From Eunapius fragilis (taxonomy: Eukaryota > Porifera > Demospongiae > Spongillida > Spongillidae): DNA of 64,000 nt. Shown here in pieces: positions 21,411 to 30,406 of the stretch. The notes beneath the pieces were generated by a model, which was not told the origin of the DNA, searched no databases, and saw only the letters and a program-made list of their open reading frames with translations. Position 1 is the stretch's first letter. The number at the start of each line of letters is the position of its first letter. Position numbers and translations under genes: made by a program. The stretch is taken from contig OY811991.1 of the NCBI GenBank assembly GCA_963681505.1, positions 2,793,671 to 2,857,670 of the forward strand, given 5' to 3'.

Positions 21411-24400
21411 GACCCTTACAAAGGGAGAAACACGTCCGTAAGTGGCATAACCTCCCTCGTCAACAGTGGCGCTGCTCTAGGTGTGAACGAAGCTTTCCCA
21501 CCAAACACCACGTGGCGAACCACTTCTCAAGAGTACACTCCTCTGCCCCCACTTTGCTAAACAGCGACGAGGAAGGAGAGGGTGACACAACAGATGCGGC
21601 ATTCAAATGTCCCTACTGTGAACGGAGCCTGCCATCCAGACAGGGTCTCCGCAATCACGAGAGGCAGTTCCACCAGGCCACCGTTTCTTCGACGTTGGCC
21701 CGAGAGGCGGCGATTCAACAACCGAGCGCGAACGTCACGGAGTCCCTCTCGTCACAAGGCGCAACAAAGAAGGGCGGGAACAGGTGGTCTGACGCGGTGG
21801 AGCTATTCAAGGAGGCAGTTAAAAGGATTGGTTGGAAACACAACAAGGAATTGGCCAAATTGGTGGGAACGAGGTCCACATCACAAGTGGCAGCGTTTAA
21901 GACGCGCTTCGCCCGCAACAACCCTTTGTGGGTGATGGAGAATGTACCAATGTACACGCCACCCCAATCCGCTTCTACAAGGAGTTCTGGACCTGCTACA
22001 CCTTCGTCAGTCTCCACCCCCATCGGGGAGCATCGGGAGGGCGTGGCAACACCGGAACTACCATACCAATCACCACCCCTCCTACTCCCCGCTGGGCCTA
22101 TGGACTCTACACCATCCCCCTCTGGGGGGGACCTCATCATGAGGCAAGGAGACCCAGTGGAGCAGACAAGTACCCCAGCCACATACAAGGTCCCAACATC
22201 TCTACCAACTGCCACACCCATTGGGGAGCGTGGGGAGGGAGTGGCACTATCTGAACAACCACTCCCCGATGGGAACTTGATGTCTACCCCATCACCATCA
22301 GTGACTGAGCTCATCATGAGGTCAGGCGACACAGAAGGGCAACCAATGAAATCAACTGTGGTACAGAGGGCAGAAAGTCTCCTGAGAGACCTAAGGAGAC
22401 CCCTGAGGAGGTCATCAGCCAGACCTCATCTACTCCGGCTCTCCAGCCAAGCCCTGGGGTGACACCCACCATCAACGCACTCCCATCTACTTCGACTCTC
22501 CAGCCAACACTCACCACCAATGCACTCCCAACTGATGGGGAGGTGGTGGAACTCCTCAACAAGTTGCTGGACGCTCCCCTCACCTGGGAGGGGGTACAGG
22601 TACCCAGTCCTAGAGTGGAGGTGCTCAGCAATGTGGAACTGGGAGACGCCCTGGACTGGGAGGAGCTACCGGCGTCACCACACCCCTGCACAAAGGGGAA
22701 TGGGATGATGCAGGGATCAGGATGGCCCGCTAAGCCACATCCCTGGGGGTCTCTCACCAGAGACGGCAACAACAGGAGAGTCAGGGCGGGGCACAAGGAG
22801 CATAGAGGGAGGAACAGGATGGCCGTACAGCTCACTTAGCCCCTCCCCACTAGAACGCTCACCAGAAACAACAACAGGAGAATCAGGAGGACGGGTCAGG
22901 GGAAGTCAAGGGGAAGATGGTGAGCTGCGGGGTACAACCACGCCCACACGCACACAGGGAAATAGGTCAGGCCCTGACTATGCAGTAAGGGACTACATAC
23001 AAGGGAATGTAGTGTTCCTAACCCGCATCCACTGGCCATACAGCCCCATATCCCCTGACTCACGCCCCCCCCCCCCCCCACTTTGGTCGAGGACAGAGGG
23101 TGGATGGATTCCCAGATGTCAGGGAGGGGGAAGTCCCCAGTGGGGAAGAAAGGTACCAATAAAGGGGCCGGGGGGAAGGCAGGGAAGGGCCCAATAGTCC
23201 AACCTCGGGGGAAGGGTACAAAAGAGGGAGGGACAGCAAACCCAGGGGAGAAAAGGAAGGAGGGAGGACAGGACACTAGCACCCACACACCTGTTCCCAC
23301 AACCACACTCACCCCAGCCCCCAACCCTGCACCGATGAGAGTACCTGTAAGGAGACTGGCCATTAGCGTACACCCATCAGTTCCTGCACCCACACTCCCC
23401 CCAGACCCCACCCCTGTACTGATGGGAACACGCATAGGGGGACAAACCACTAACACCCACCCAACAGATGGTACACTCACACACACCCCTGCCTCCACCC
23501 CTTTACCCATGAATAAACACGATGACAAAGCACCAAACATGCTCTTCACTACCCTCAAACCGCGAGCCACGCTGCAAATGGCCGACCAGGCCATTCGGCT
23601 ACTAAGGGACCACTCAGTCACCACTTCCCCCACAGCTCCTGAAAGACCCAAACCACACTCCCCCTCCCCCCTTCCTCCCACTTACCCCGTGACTTCATCA
23701 GCACCTACTGATTCAAGTCCAACTCGCTCTCCTACACCGACCCCCCCCCCCCCCCCCCCTCGTCACGGCCCAGACCCGGCAGAAAGGGACTTCAGAGGCG
23801 ACTATCCTACTGCGCCCCCGGCAATCTCCCAAGATCCAACACCTCCCTCCCACTCCCCCCCCCCCTCGTAGTGGCTCAGACCCGGCAGAGAGGGACTTCA
23901 GTAGCGACTCTCCTGCTGCTTTCCCAGCAAACTCCCAAGTCCGACTACCCCCCTCCCGTCTTGACATACAAAACCTCGTCGCCTGCATCAGGCAAGAAGT
24001 GGAAGAGGATATGGACCAACAGGGCAACCAAACTGGAAAATGCACCCCAACACCACCCCCCACCAAATCGCAGAGGACCCCCTGGCCCCGAACCAGATCA
24101 GTTGCAACTACAGGCCCAAAACCAAACGGAGGAAGCTCAAGAGCAAGGAGAGACAGAGGCCATCTCTCTTCCCCCTCAACTGATGGAGATCATACCCCCC
24201 CCCCCCTCCCTCGACTCTGACTCTGGTCCCCTCGCCGTCTCCCCGCCCACCCATTGGCCAGCTGGCCTCATCTACGCTGCTTACCCAGGGTCAGTACCAC
24301 ACCCCAACACTGCATGCCCCCTCATCCACCCCCATCCCACCCCCGAGACAGCCATTCACCCCAACCCTGCATGCCCCCATAGCAGCTCTTACCCCACCCC

Positions 24401-25238
24401 TGGTCCAACCACATTCCCAAACCACCCCTGCTCCCCGGGTAATCCACACCCCACACTCCATTAACATAACGAGAGGTTGGTCTGCAGGCCCCTATAATTG
24501 GTATGGTCCAGGATGGCTAGATAAGCATACTCCCCGTGTAGGAATAGACAGGAGGGAGAGATCAGGTCCACAAGTAGACACCTGGGAGGAATGGGGGGAG
24601 GGTCCTAGGGGAAAAGGGAGAGATAAATCCACTGGGCCCATGAGTGTCACCGGTCCCAGGCAGGGGGTAGGTCGGGGCCAACAACCCAAGGTGCCATTCC
24701 CTGGAAACAGAAGTAGACACCCAAATAGCAGACCCGGGCAGCCTAGTACTAACAATGAGACACCCATAGCTGCAACCAGTCAACCAGGGATGGGTAGCAA
24801 TCAACCCAATGTCCCAATCAGAGAGCATGCAGGTAGGGCAGGACAATTACATGCAAACCGGGTCAATACTAATGGGCCCCTCCCAAATCCTACTGCCAAT
24901 CACCCAAGTGGTAACAACGCTGTTCGCGGTGGGGGGGGGAGACCGGGGGACTACCCTGCCCCCAACAGGCCCTCTCCTGATGAATCCAGCTGACGACACG
25001 GCCCCAGTAAAACTATTCGCCCTTCTCCGACCCTTCACAAACCGTCGCCTCTCAGACCAGGAATGGTCCCATTGGTGCACACTACTAGACTGCTGGACGC
25101 AAGGTTTCTCCCAATGGTCATGTGACCGCTCCAACCAGTCTCACCAGTCCATCCCAACCCCCCAAGCTGCCTGGGCACGCCGCCAACAACACAGGAGAAC
25201 CAACAACCAACAGCCTAACCCCCAACAGTCCAGAAACC
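21411..25238 (+). pseudogene. Element E/F polyprotein, N-terminal part: ZnF2-ZnF3-Myb-linker
   Basis: Remaining finger-1 half: REKHVRKWH. Finger 2: CSRCERSFPTKHHVANHFSRVH. Finger 3: CPYCERSLPSRQGLRNHERQFH. The Myb domain (RWSDAVELFKEAVKRIGW to FARNNPLW) lies at about 21780-21930. The first frame ends at 22462. The long linker then continues through several frames: LDAPLTWEGVQVPSP, an IHWPYSPISP unit, a helix-like motif RATLQMADQAIRLLRD (about 23567), a HGPDPAERDF unit, and GPYNWYGPGWLDKH (about 24490), also seen in H. It ends with PVKLFALLRPFTNRRLSDQEWSHWC before the insertion. Shifted several times, so inactive. Confidence 0.75.
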
Positions 25239-25348
25239 CTCCTAGAGGGTGTAAATCTTTCAGGTCTAAAGACTTCTCTGCCAAGTGATGTAGAATTATG
25301 TTGGTTCTTATACTATGAAGTAATTCTTAGTTTCTGGTCATTGTAGCT

Positions 25349-25597
25349 GTGTTTGTAGCTGGGAAGCGGCAGTACATTACAGATTTCATATTGCTTTTTA
25401 CTTCGGGCACAGAACAGCACGAAATCAAATGCGACAGCGAGGAAGACAGGGTTTCTTGGATGAAACTGTTGGGCCTTTTGATCCTGTTTCCGCAAGCGCA
25501 CATCCCGGAAGAACCTTTGAATAATCCCATTAAGGATTCCTTTCGTAGCATATTGAGTGCCCAGGCCACAAAGATCGAAAAGATGCCTGTTTTATGA
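25349..25597 (+). pseudogene. PH-domain-like terminal exon fragment
   Basis: The frame is open through RQYITDFILLFTSGTEQHEI, then KCDSEEDRVSWMKLLGLLIL, then PQAHIPEEPLNNPIKDSF, to a stop at 25597. The pattern of a beta strand, then C/E-x-E-E-x-R-x-x-W-M-K-L-L, is what the last strand and C-terminal helix of a PH domain look like. It is preceded by a pyrimidine-rich stretch and TTTGTAG, a possible splice acceptor. No other exon of the gene is seen in the insert, so it is more likely a captured gene piece than a working gene. The parent gene is unidentified. Confidence 0.4.
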
Positions 25598-25724
25598 CAC
25601 TAATTATTATGATCTGGGGTGAGTGTTTCCAGAGTTCTATGGACAGAGGCAACAGCTATAGACTGGCCTCTGCTTCACCTCATTACACGTAGCTAATGGA
25701 ATTTCCAGATGTCATTTAGATATT

Positions 25725-25801
25725 GATTGTGTGTGTGTGTGCGTGTGTGTGTGCCTATGTGTGTGTTTGTATGTGTTGTGTGTGTGTATGTGTGTGAGCC
25801 T
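25725..25801. repeat. GT-rich simple repeat
   Basis: Imperfect (GT)n with interspersed A, C and T bases. Confidence 0.8.
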
Positions 25802-25837
25802 GTGTGATACCTGTACTCTGGAAAAGGGCTTTCATGT

Positions 25838-26060
25838 ATGGGTAGGAAGCTCACCCCAATCCTTCTACAACTCCTAGAAATGGTCACCAAAAACAATGTC
25901 TTTGAGTTTGATGGAGAATACTACCTTCAGACAAAAGGTGTCCCAATGGGTAACATAATGGCTCCCTCATACAGTGGGCTCTTTATGGGAGAACTAGAAC
26001 AAAAACTGATGTTCAACAAACACGCATAGGAAAGATCCTTCAAAGTAGAGGATCCAGTAT
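25838..26060 (+). mobile_element. Penelope-like element RT fragment
   Basis: It encodes LLEMVTKNNVFEFDGEYYLQ followed by TKGVPMGNIMAPSYSGLFMGELE. The block F-x-F-x-G-x-x-Y-x-Q-x-x-G-x-x-M-G-x-x-x-A-P-x-Y is RT motif region 4 of Penelope-like retroelements. Only about 60 residues remain, with a stop at 26029. A GGAGGGA-type purine-rich block follows at 26100-26210. Confidence 0.6.
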
Positions 26061-26887
26061 AGCTATCTAGGAAGGAAAATGGACAGTGACAACATGCAAG
26101 TGATAGGAGGGAGGGATGGGGAGGAGGGAGACGGTGGGGAGGAGGGATGGATGGGGAGGAGGGAGGGATGTGGAGGAGGGAGAGGGTGGGGAGGAGGGAG
26201 ACTGGCAACTTTGTTTTCCATGCATCTACAGTAGAACTATTAACCTTATGTAGTACTTAACCCAATACAATTCCATGTGACACAGGCTAACCTCAGCAAA
26301 TTGTAGTATCCACCATTAAGAGTGAGAGCACTGAAACAGGCCCTTGCTCCTTCTGTTTCCTAGTGCCTTGGAGCTGTTGTTCTGCTTGTTCCTTCTGTTT
26401 CCTAGTTTCTTTGAGTTGTTGTTCTGTTATTTCTTTCAGTTTCATTATCTGATATAGTTGTTGCCTTGTTTCACAAAGTTGTTGGCAACACTGAGATGTA
26501 CAATTATAATGCATTGTGGTTACAACTACTTCGTTTCAGTAGATTCGACAGGTCTGAAATTTCAGATACATCGAACTAGTAGGGGATTATGATGAGTCAG
26601 TGAGAAAAATTTTGATGCACATATATACATGCACACACACACACAAACAAACAATGCTTTAAGTACCTAATCCACCTAAAAAGCTCATTATTCGACTTGG
26701 AACAGATGGGAGGAAGGAGGACATTTTATGAAAGAGGAGGGGGACATATATTTATTTCGCTTGTGGGTATTTTGTCTGGGGATGGGATCTGCTATGATAC
26801 CGGTATGAGCATGGCATGTGACTTAGCATTGGATACAGCAGAAGTTTTTGAGACTGGTTTCAATTCACCCATCAATGCACTTTGTAA

Positions 26888-26888
<1 letters not shown>

Positions 26889-26951
<63 letters not shown>
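26889..26951. repeat. (CA)n microsatellite
   Basis: An uninterrupted run of CA dinucleotides of about 60 bp. Any His-Thr reading frame across it is trivial. Confidence 0.95.
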
Positions 26952-26956
<5 letters not shown>

Positions 26957-27542
26957 CAGTATTCACCTTTCAGAACAAAAGTACAAGTGTCTAGGTAGGA
27001 GCTTCACACTGTTTGGTTGAAACAAACTTTGCCAGCATGTTTTGCAGTGTCTGATTGTAACGTTCATCCAGACCATTTGCCTGTGAATAATGTTAATCAA
27101 GGAAACCGCACCATCACGCGAATGGTTGCCTTCCAAAAGGCGTACCGGTAACATCTAAAGCGCTGTATGGCCATGTTGCGAAAAAAAAACCCTCCGACAC
27201 GCTGCAACATCCCCATCGCAATGGTGACAGACTTCTTCATGGCCAAACAAAGAGCTGCTGACCTCAGCACCCCCATTGGCCCCCCTCCCACCCAGATGTG
27301 GCAAGAGGCAACTCCAACTGACCTCCTAGAAGCTCCCATCACCAGCAACGAGATCCAGAACACCCTCAAGCGCACAAACCCTAACTCTGCCCCGGGACCA
27401 GACCACCTCTCCTACGCAGCCTGGAAGAAACTTGACCCCAATCACGACATCATTACTGCCATCCTCAACACGTGCCGGGTCAACGCCAAAGTCCCACCCT
27501 CCTGGAAAGGCTCAACCACCATCCTAATTTTCAAAGGCAATG

Positions 27543-28084
27543 CAGTGATTTGGATCACGTCCGGTCATCGGACATTATCCGACCAATTTAGACAATTGAC
27601 GGGTAGAATTGCGCATGCGCGGACAAGATGTCTGAGAAACGAGCGCGAGTAGCAGACGAAGCGGTTAGTGCGGTTGATGATGATAGCCCATGTAAAAAGC
27701 GTGGTCTTACTATACAAACTGTAAAAAAGTGGGTGACGGACAATGAAAAAGAGCTGACCACGACATTGTGGCTTACCTATGATCGCCTTGATCGTGACCA
27801 CGTGTCTGCTTTGAAGTGCAAAGTGTGCATACAGTTTGAAGACCAGCTAACTAGCACCAGTATGAGTACATCGGCATCCACCACTTCACATGAGCCGTAC
27901 ACTTTAAATATTGATGACTGGGATAGCTTTTTAGCAGAGTAGTTTTGTGTTTAGTGTATGCAACTATTTTTCTTGATTGTACTCATTAAATTACATGTCT
28001 GGTCAAAATCTATAAATGTCTGATCAAAATTGTCATGTGTTGACTTTATGTCTGGTCAAAAGCCAAACCTTATCCAAATCACTG
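27543..28084 (+). mobile_element. hAT-like element with small ORF, inserted in E/F
   Basis: This is 542 bp with terminal inverted repeats CAGTGATTTGGAT and ATCCAAATCACTG, and 5-bp target duplications CAATG (27538-27542 and 28085-28089). Excision on paper gives HKGN-DTNNLDNW continuity. It codes only for a 104-aa protein, not a full transposase, so it is non-autonomous or a deletion derivative. Confidence 0.85.
27628..27942 (+). CDS. 104-aa hAT-associated N-terminal zinc-domain protein
   Basis: MSEKRARVADEAVSAVDDD, then a basic PCKKRGL patch (possible nuclear localisation), then TVKKWVTDNEKELTTTLWLTY, DRVSALK-like, CKVCIQFEDQL and an acidic C-terminal end, DDWDSFLAE. The Cys-x2-Cys pair with the W and aromatic residues before it resembles the small zinc domain at the N-terminus of some hAT-type transposases and C17orf113-like proteins. 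No catalytic RNase-H fold follows. A related N-terminus is encoded at 1-174 on the other strand. The frame is intact, so it may be expressed; function unknown. Confidence 0.5.
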   Translation: MSEKRARVADEAVSAVDDDSPCKKRGLTIQTVKKWVTDNEKELTTTLWLTYDRLDRDHVSALKCKVCIQFEDQLTSTSMSTSASTTSHEPYTLNIDDWDSFLAE

Positions 28085-30338
28085 CAATGATACCAACAAT
28101 CTTGACAATTGGAGACCCATTCGCTCCAGAACACTTTATACAAAGTGTATGCCTCAATTATTGCCCGCCGCATGTCCAACTGGGTTATCACCAACAAGAT
28201 CCTAAGTACCTCCCAAAAAGGTTTCCTCCCGGTGGAAGGTTGCCTCGAGCACGGCTTTGTGCTTAAGAGCATCCTGCAGGACTCCAGAAGAAACAGGAAG
28301 GCAGCCTGTGTAGCTTGGCGGGACCTAAAAGATGCCTTTGGGTCGGTCCCACACCACGTCCTCCTAGAAACCCTGAGGCTAACCGGCCTTCGAGGTACTA
28401 TCCTAGCCGCCATCCAGGACATTTACTCCGACACGTCCACCTCAGTCAGGACCGCCTCCGCCACCTCTGCCCCAATCCCCTGTCGGAGAGGGGTAAAACA
28501 AGGCTGCCCCCTCAGTCCCATCCTCTTTGACCTCATCATTGAGGTGGTAATAAGAGCGATAGAAGAAGTACCTGGAGCAGGCTACCAAATAGCACACACC
28601 CCCATCAAGACCCTAACATACGCCGACGACCTGTGTGTCTTCGCATCATCTCCATCCATCACCGAACAAATGCTAACGAAAGCCCAGGATGCGGCGGCGT
28701 GGGCAGGGTTGACCTTCAATCCTCACAAATGTGCAACCCTTACCATCATTAGAGGTGGTGGCAAGAGGCAACGAGTCGACAGGCCTCAACCTACGATTGC
28801 AGGTCAACCGATCCCGGCTCTACCCTGGGAAGGCCAGTATGAATATCTGGGATGCAGACGTGGAGCAGACCCGAAGTCCGACCTGTCCCAGGCAGCCAAA
28901 GACTACCTACAGGACTGTAGAGTCATCTTTGAGTCGGACCTAACAGACTGGCAGAAGTTGGATGCCATTAAGCGCTTCGCCAGACCCAGGCTGACTTACC
29001 TGCTCCAAAACCTTGAGCCAAAGATTGGTTGGGCCAGAGACATCGATAAGGCTACGAAATCTCTCGCAAAGCAACACCTGAAGCTCCCGCACCGCACCAC
29101 TTCCAACTTCCTGTTCACACCTACAAGGTTTGGAGGGCTGAGCCTTCCGAACATCGAGGACGAGATTCACATCTTTAGGATATCCACGGCTTTCAAGGTC
29201 CTCTTCGCACAGAACGACATCCACCTCCACGACATTGCTCATTCCACCCTCACGAGAACAACGGAAATAAGAACCAGGAACCAGAAAACAGCCCAAGAGT
29301 TTCTCAACAACCCTGCTGACCCTGGTGAAGGGAGACGAGGGGATATCACCTCCCTGTGGAGTGAGGTCCGCTCCTCCCTCCGTCACTGCGATGCAGAACT
29401 GCTCCTCCACAACCGTACTATCATATCTGGAGGTGTAACCCTGGGCTGGATCAAAAGGAAAGACATCACAGGTCTCCTCAGAGACACAGTCCAGCGCCGT
29501 TACCTGGAGGCATGGAAACGCTGTACTGACCAGGGAAGAGCTGCTAGCTGTACCTCAGCACATCCCTCCAGCAACCACTGGGTCTCAACCGGGAGATACA
29601 CAAGCTTTGGCGAATACCGCTTCGCCCTTAAGGCTAGGCTAAATCTCCTCCCTACACGGACATCCAGGTACAGAGCTGGTGAACAAATCCCGGACCGGAG
29701 CTGCCGTCGCTGCAAGTCAGAGCAAGAAACCCTAGCCCACATCCTAAATCACTGTCCAAACCATGTAGGTCTGTTACGGAAACGCCACAATAACATCTTG
29801 GCACGCCTTTCCAAGGCAATCCCGGCCTGGAAAGGCAGACAGTACAAAGAACAAATGGTTCCAGGAGATGGCCAGGGCCTCAAACCGGATCTGGTAATCC
29901 TCGACGACATCAAGGAGGCCTTCGTTGTTGACGTGGCAATGCCATTCGAGGGAATTGGCACATCTCAAGAGGCCCGAACGGCTAAAGAATGAAAATATGG
30001 CCATCTAAAAGCCCTCCTGAGGTCCAAAGGCTACCACAGGGTTGAGGTGGATGCCTTTATTGTGGGCCCACTAGGTGGCTGGGACCCTGACAACGACACT
30101 GTCCTCCAGAAGCTGTCCGTGTCCAGGAGGTATGCCAAGCTCTTCAGAAACCTGTGCTGCACTGAGGCCATCAAGGGAAGCTTCACCATTTGGAAGACCT
30201 TCATGGAAGGACTGAACTCCATCCCATAAACCCTCTATCAGTGTATTCCGTTAAACAACTTTGGGACTTACGTGTGTCTGCAGCAAACTATTACTTTGTA
30301 ATTGTATGTACCGGCCCGATGAAGCCGAGAGTGTCGCT

Positions 30339-30368
30339 CCCTACGACGGGACCACCTCTTTGGAGGTG
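30339..30368 (+). promoter_or_regulatory. 3' UTR stem-loop pair of element E/F
   Basis: CCC-TACGAC-GGG and CACCTC-TTTG-GAGGTG, preceded at about 30311-30326 by CGGC-CCGATGA-AGCCG. Stems match those of A, C and H with compensated base changes. Confidence 0.6.
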
Positions 30369-30406
30369 AAAACCTCAATGCTATTTTGCATTAATTTTTG
30401 TCAACT

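Larger units (their letters stand above)
25239..27107. other. 1.86-kb insertion inside E/F with a 6-bp flanking duplication
   Basis: The 6-bp word GAAACC occurs at 25233-25238 and at 27102-27107. Removing one copy plus the DNA between them rebuilds the retrotransposon frame. The insert holds a PH-domain-like coding exon, a GT-rich and a CA microsatellite, a Penelope-like RT fragment and a purine-rich block. I see no terminal inverted repeat (left CTCCTAGAGGG, right ends GTTAATCAAG) and no transposase. It could be a transduced or captured genomic segment, or a poorly recognised transposon. Confidence 0.55.
27102..30229 (+). pseudogene. Element E/F polyprotein, C-terminal part: RT-RLE
   Basis: RT starts with TRMVAFQKAYR, has a TAA near 27150, then CMAMLRKKNPPTRCNIPIA, SAPGPDHLSYAAWKK and TTILIFKGN, where the hAT-like element sits. 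After it, NDTNNLDNWRPI follows. One missing G near 28124 shifts the frame into a long open stretch, 28109-29992, with KGFLPVEGCLEHGFVLKS, RRGVKQGCPLSPILFD, LTYADDLCVFASS and the thumb KLPHRTTSNFLF. The knuckle is CRRCKSEQETLAHILNHC (about 29709-29753); the RLE core is KPDLVILDDIKEAFVVDVAMPFEG. A single TGA at 29990 interrupts AKE-KYGHLKALL, after which the same frame runs to 30229. The catalytic residues are all present. Confidence 0.85.
21411..30406 (+). mobile_element. Retrotransposon E/F (family 1), split by two insertions
   Basis: Positions 21411-25238 and 27102-30406 are consecutive parts of one element. The left part ends in the codons for QQSRN and the right resumes RTITRMVAFQKAYR, matching the uninterrupted H (NRAITRMVAVQKAYR). 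The two insertions are a 1.86-kb segment (25239-27107) and an hAT-like element (27543-28084). The 5' end is missing: the copy starts inside finger 1 at the D3 joint. The 3' UTR stem-loops are at 30339-30368 and the end at 30403-30406 is AACT, abutting element G. Confidence 0.75.

Noticed and set aside
21715-22332. 205-codon minus-strand frame, and other long antisense frames over retrotransposon linkers (e.g. 22896-23681)
   Set aside because: They are mirror frames of the GC-rich, proline-rich linker of element E. No domains, and codon bias follows the + strand.
26293-26514. Minus-strand 73-codon frame with KEITEQQLKETRKQKEQAEQ-type coiled-coil text
   Set aside because: It derives from a short imperfect tandem repeat, with no start context, splice sites or neighbours to support a gene.
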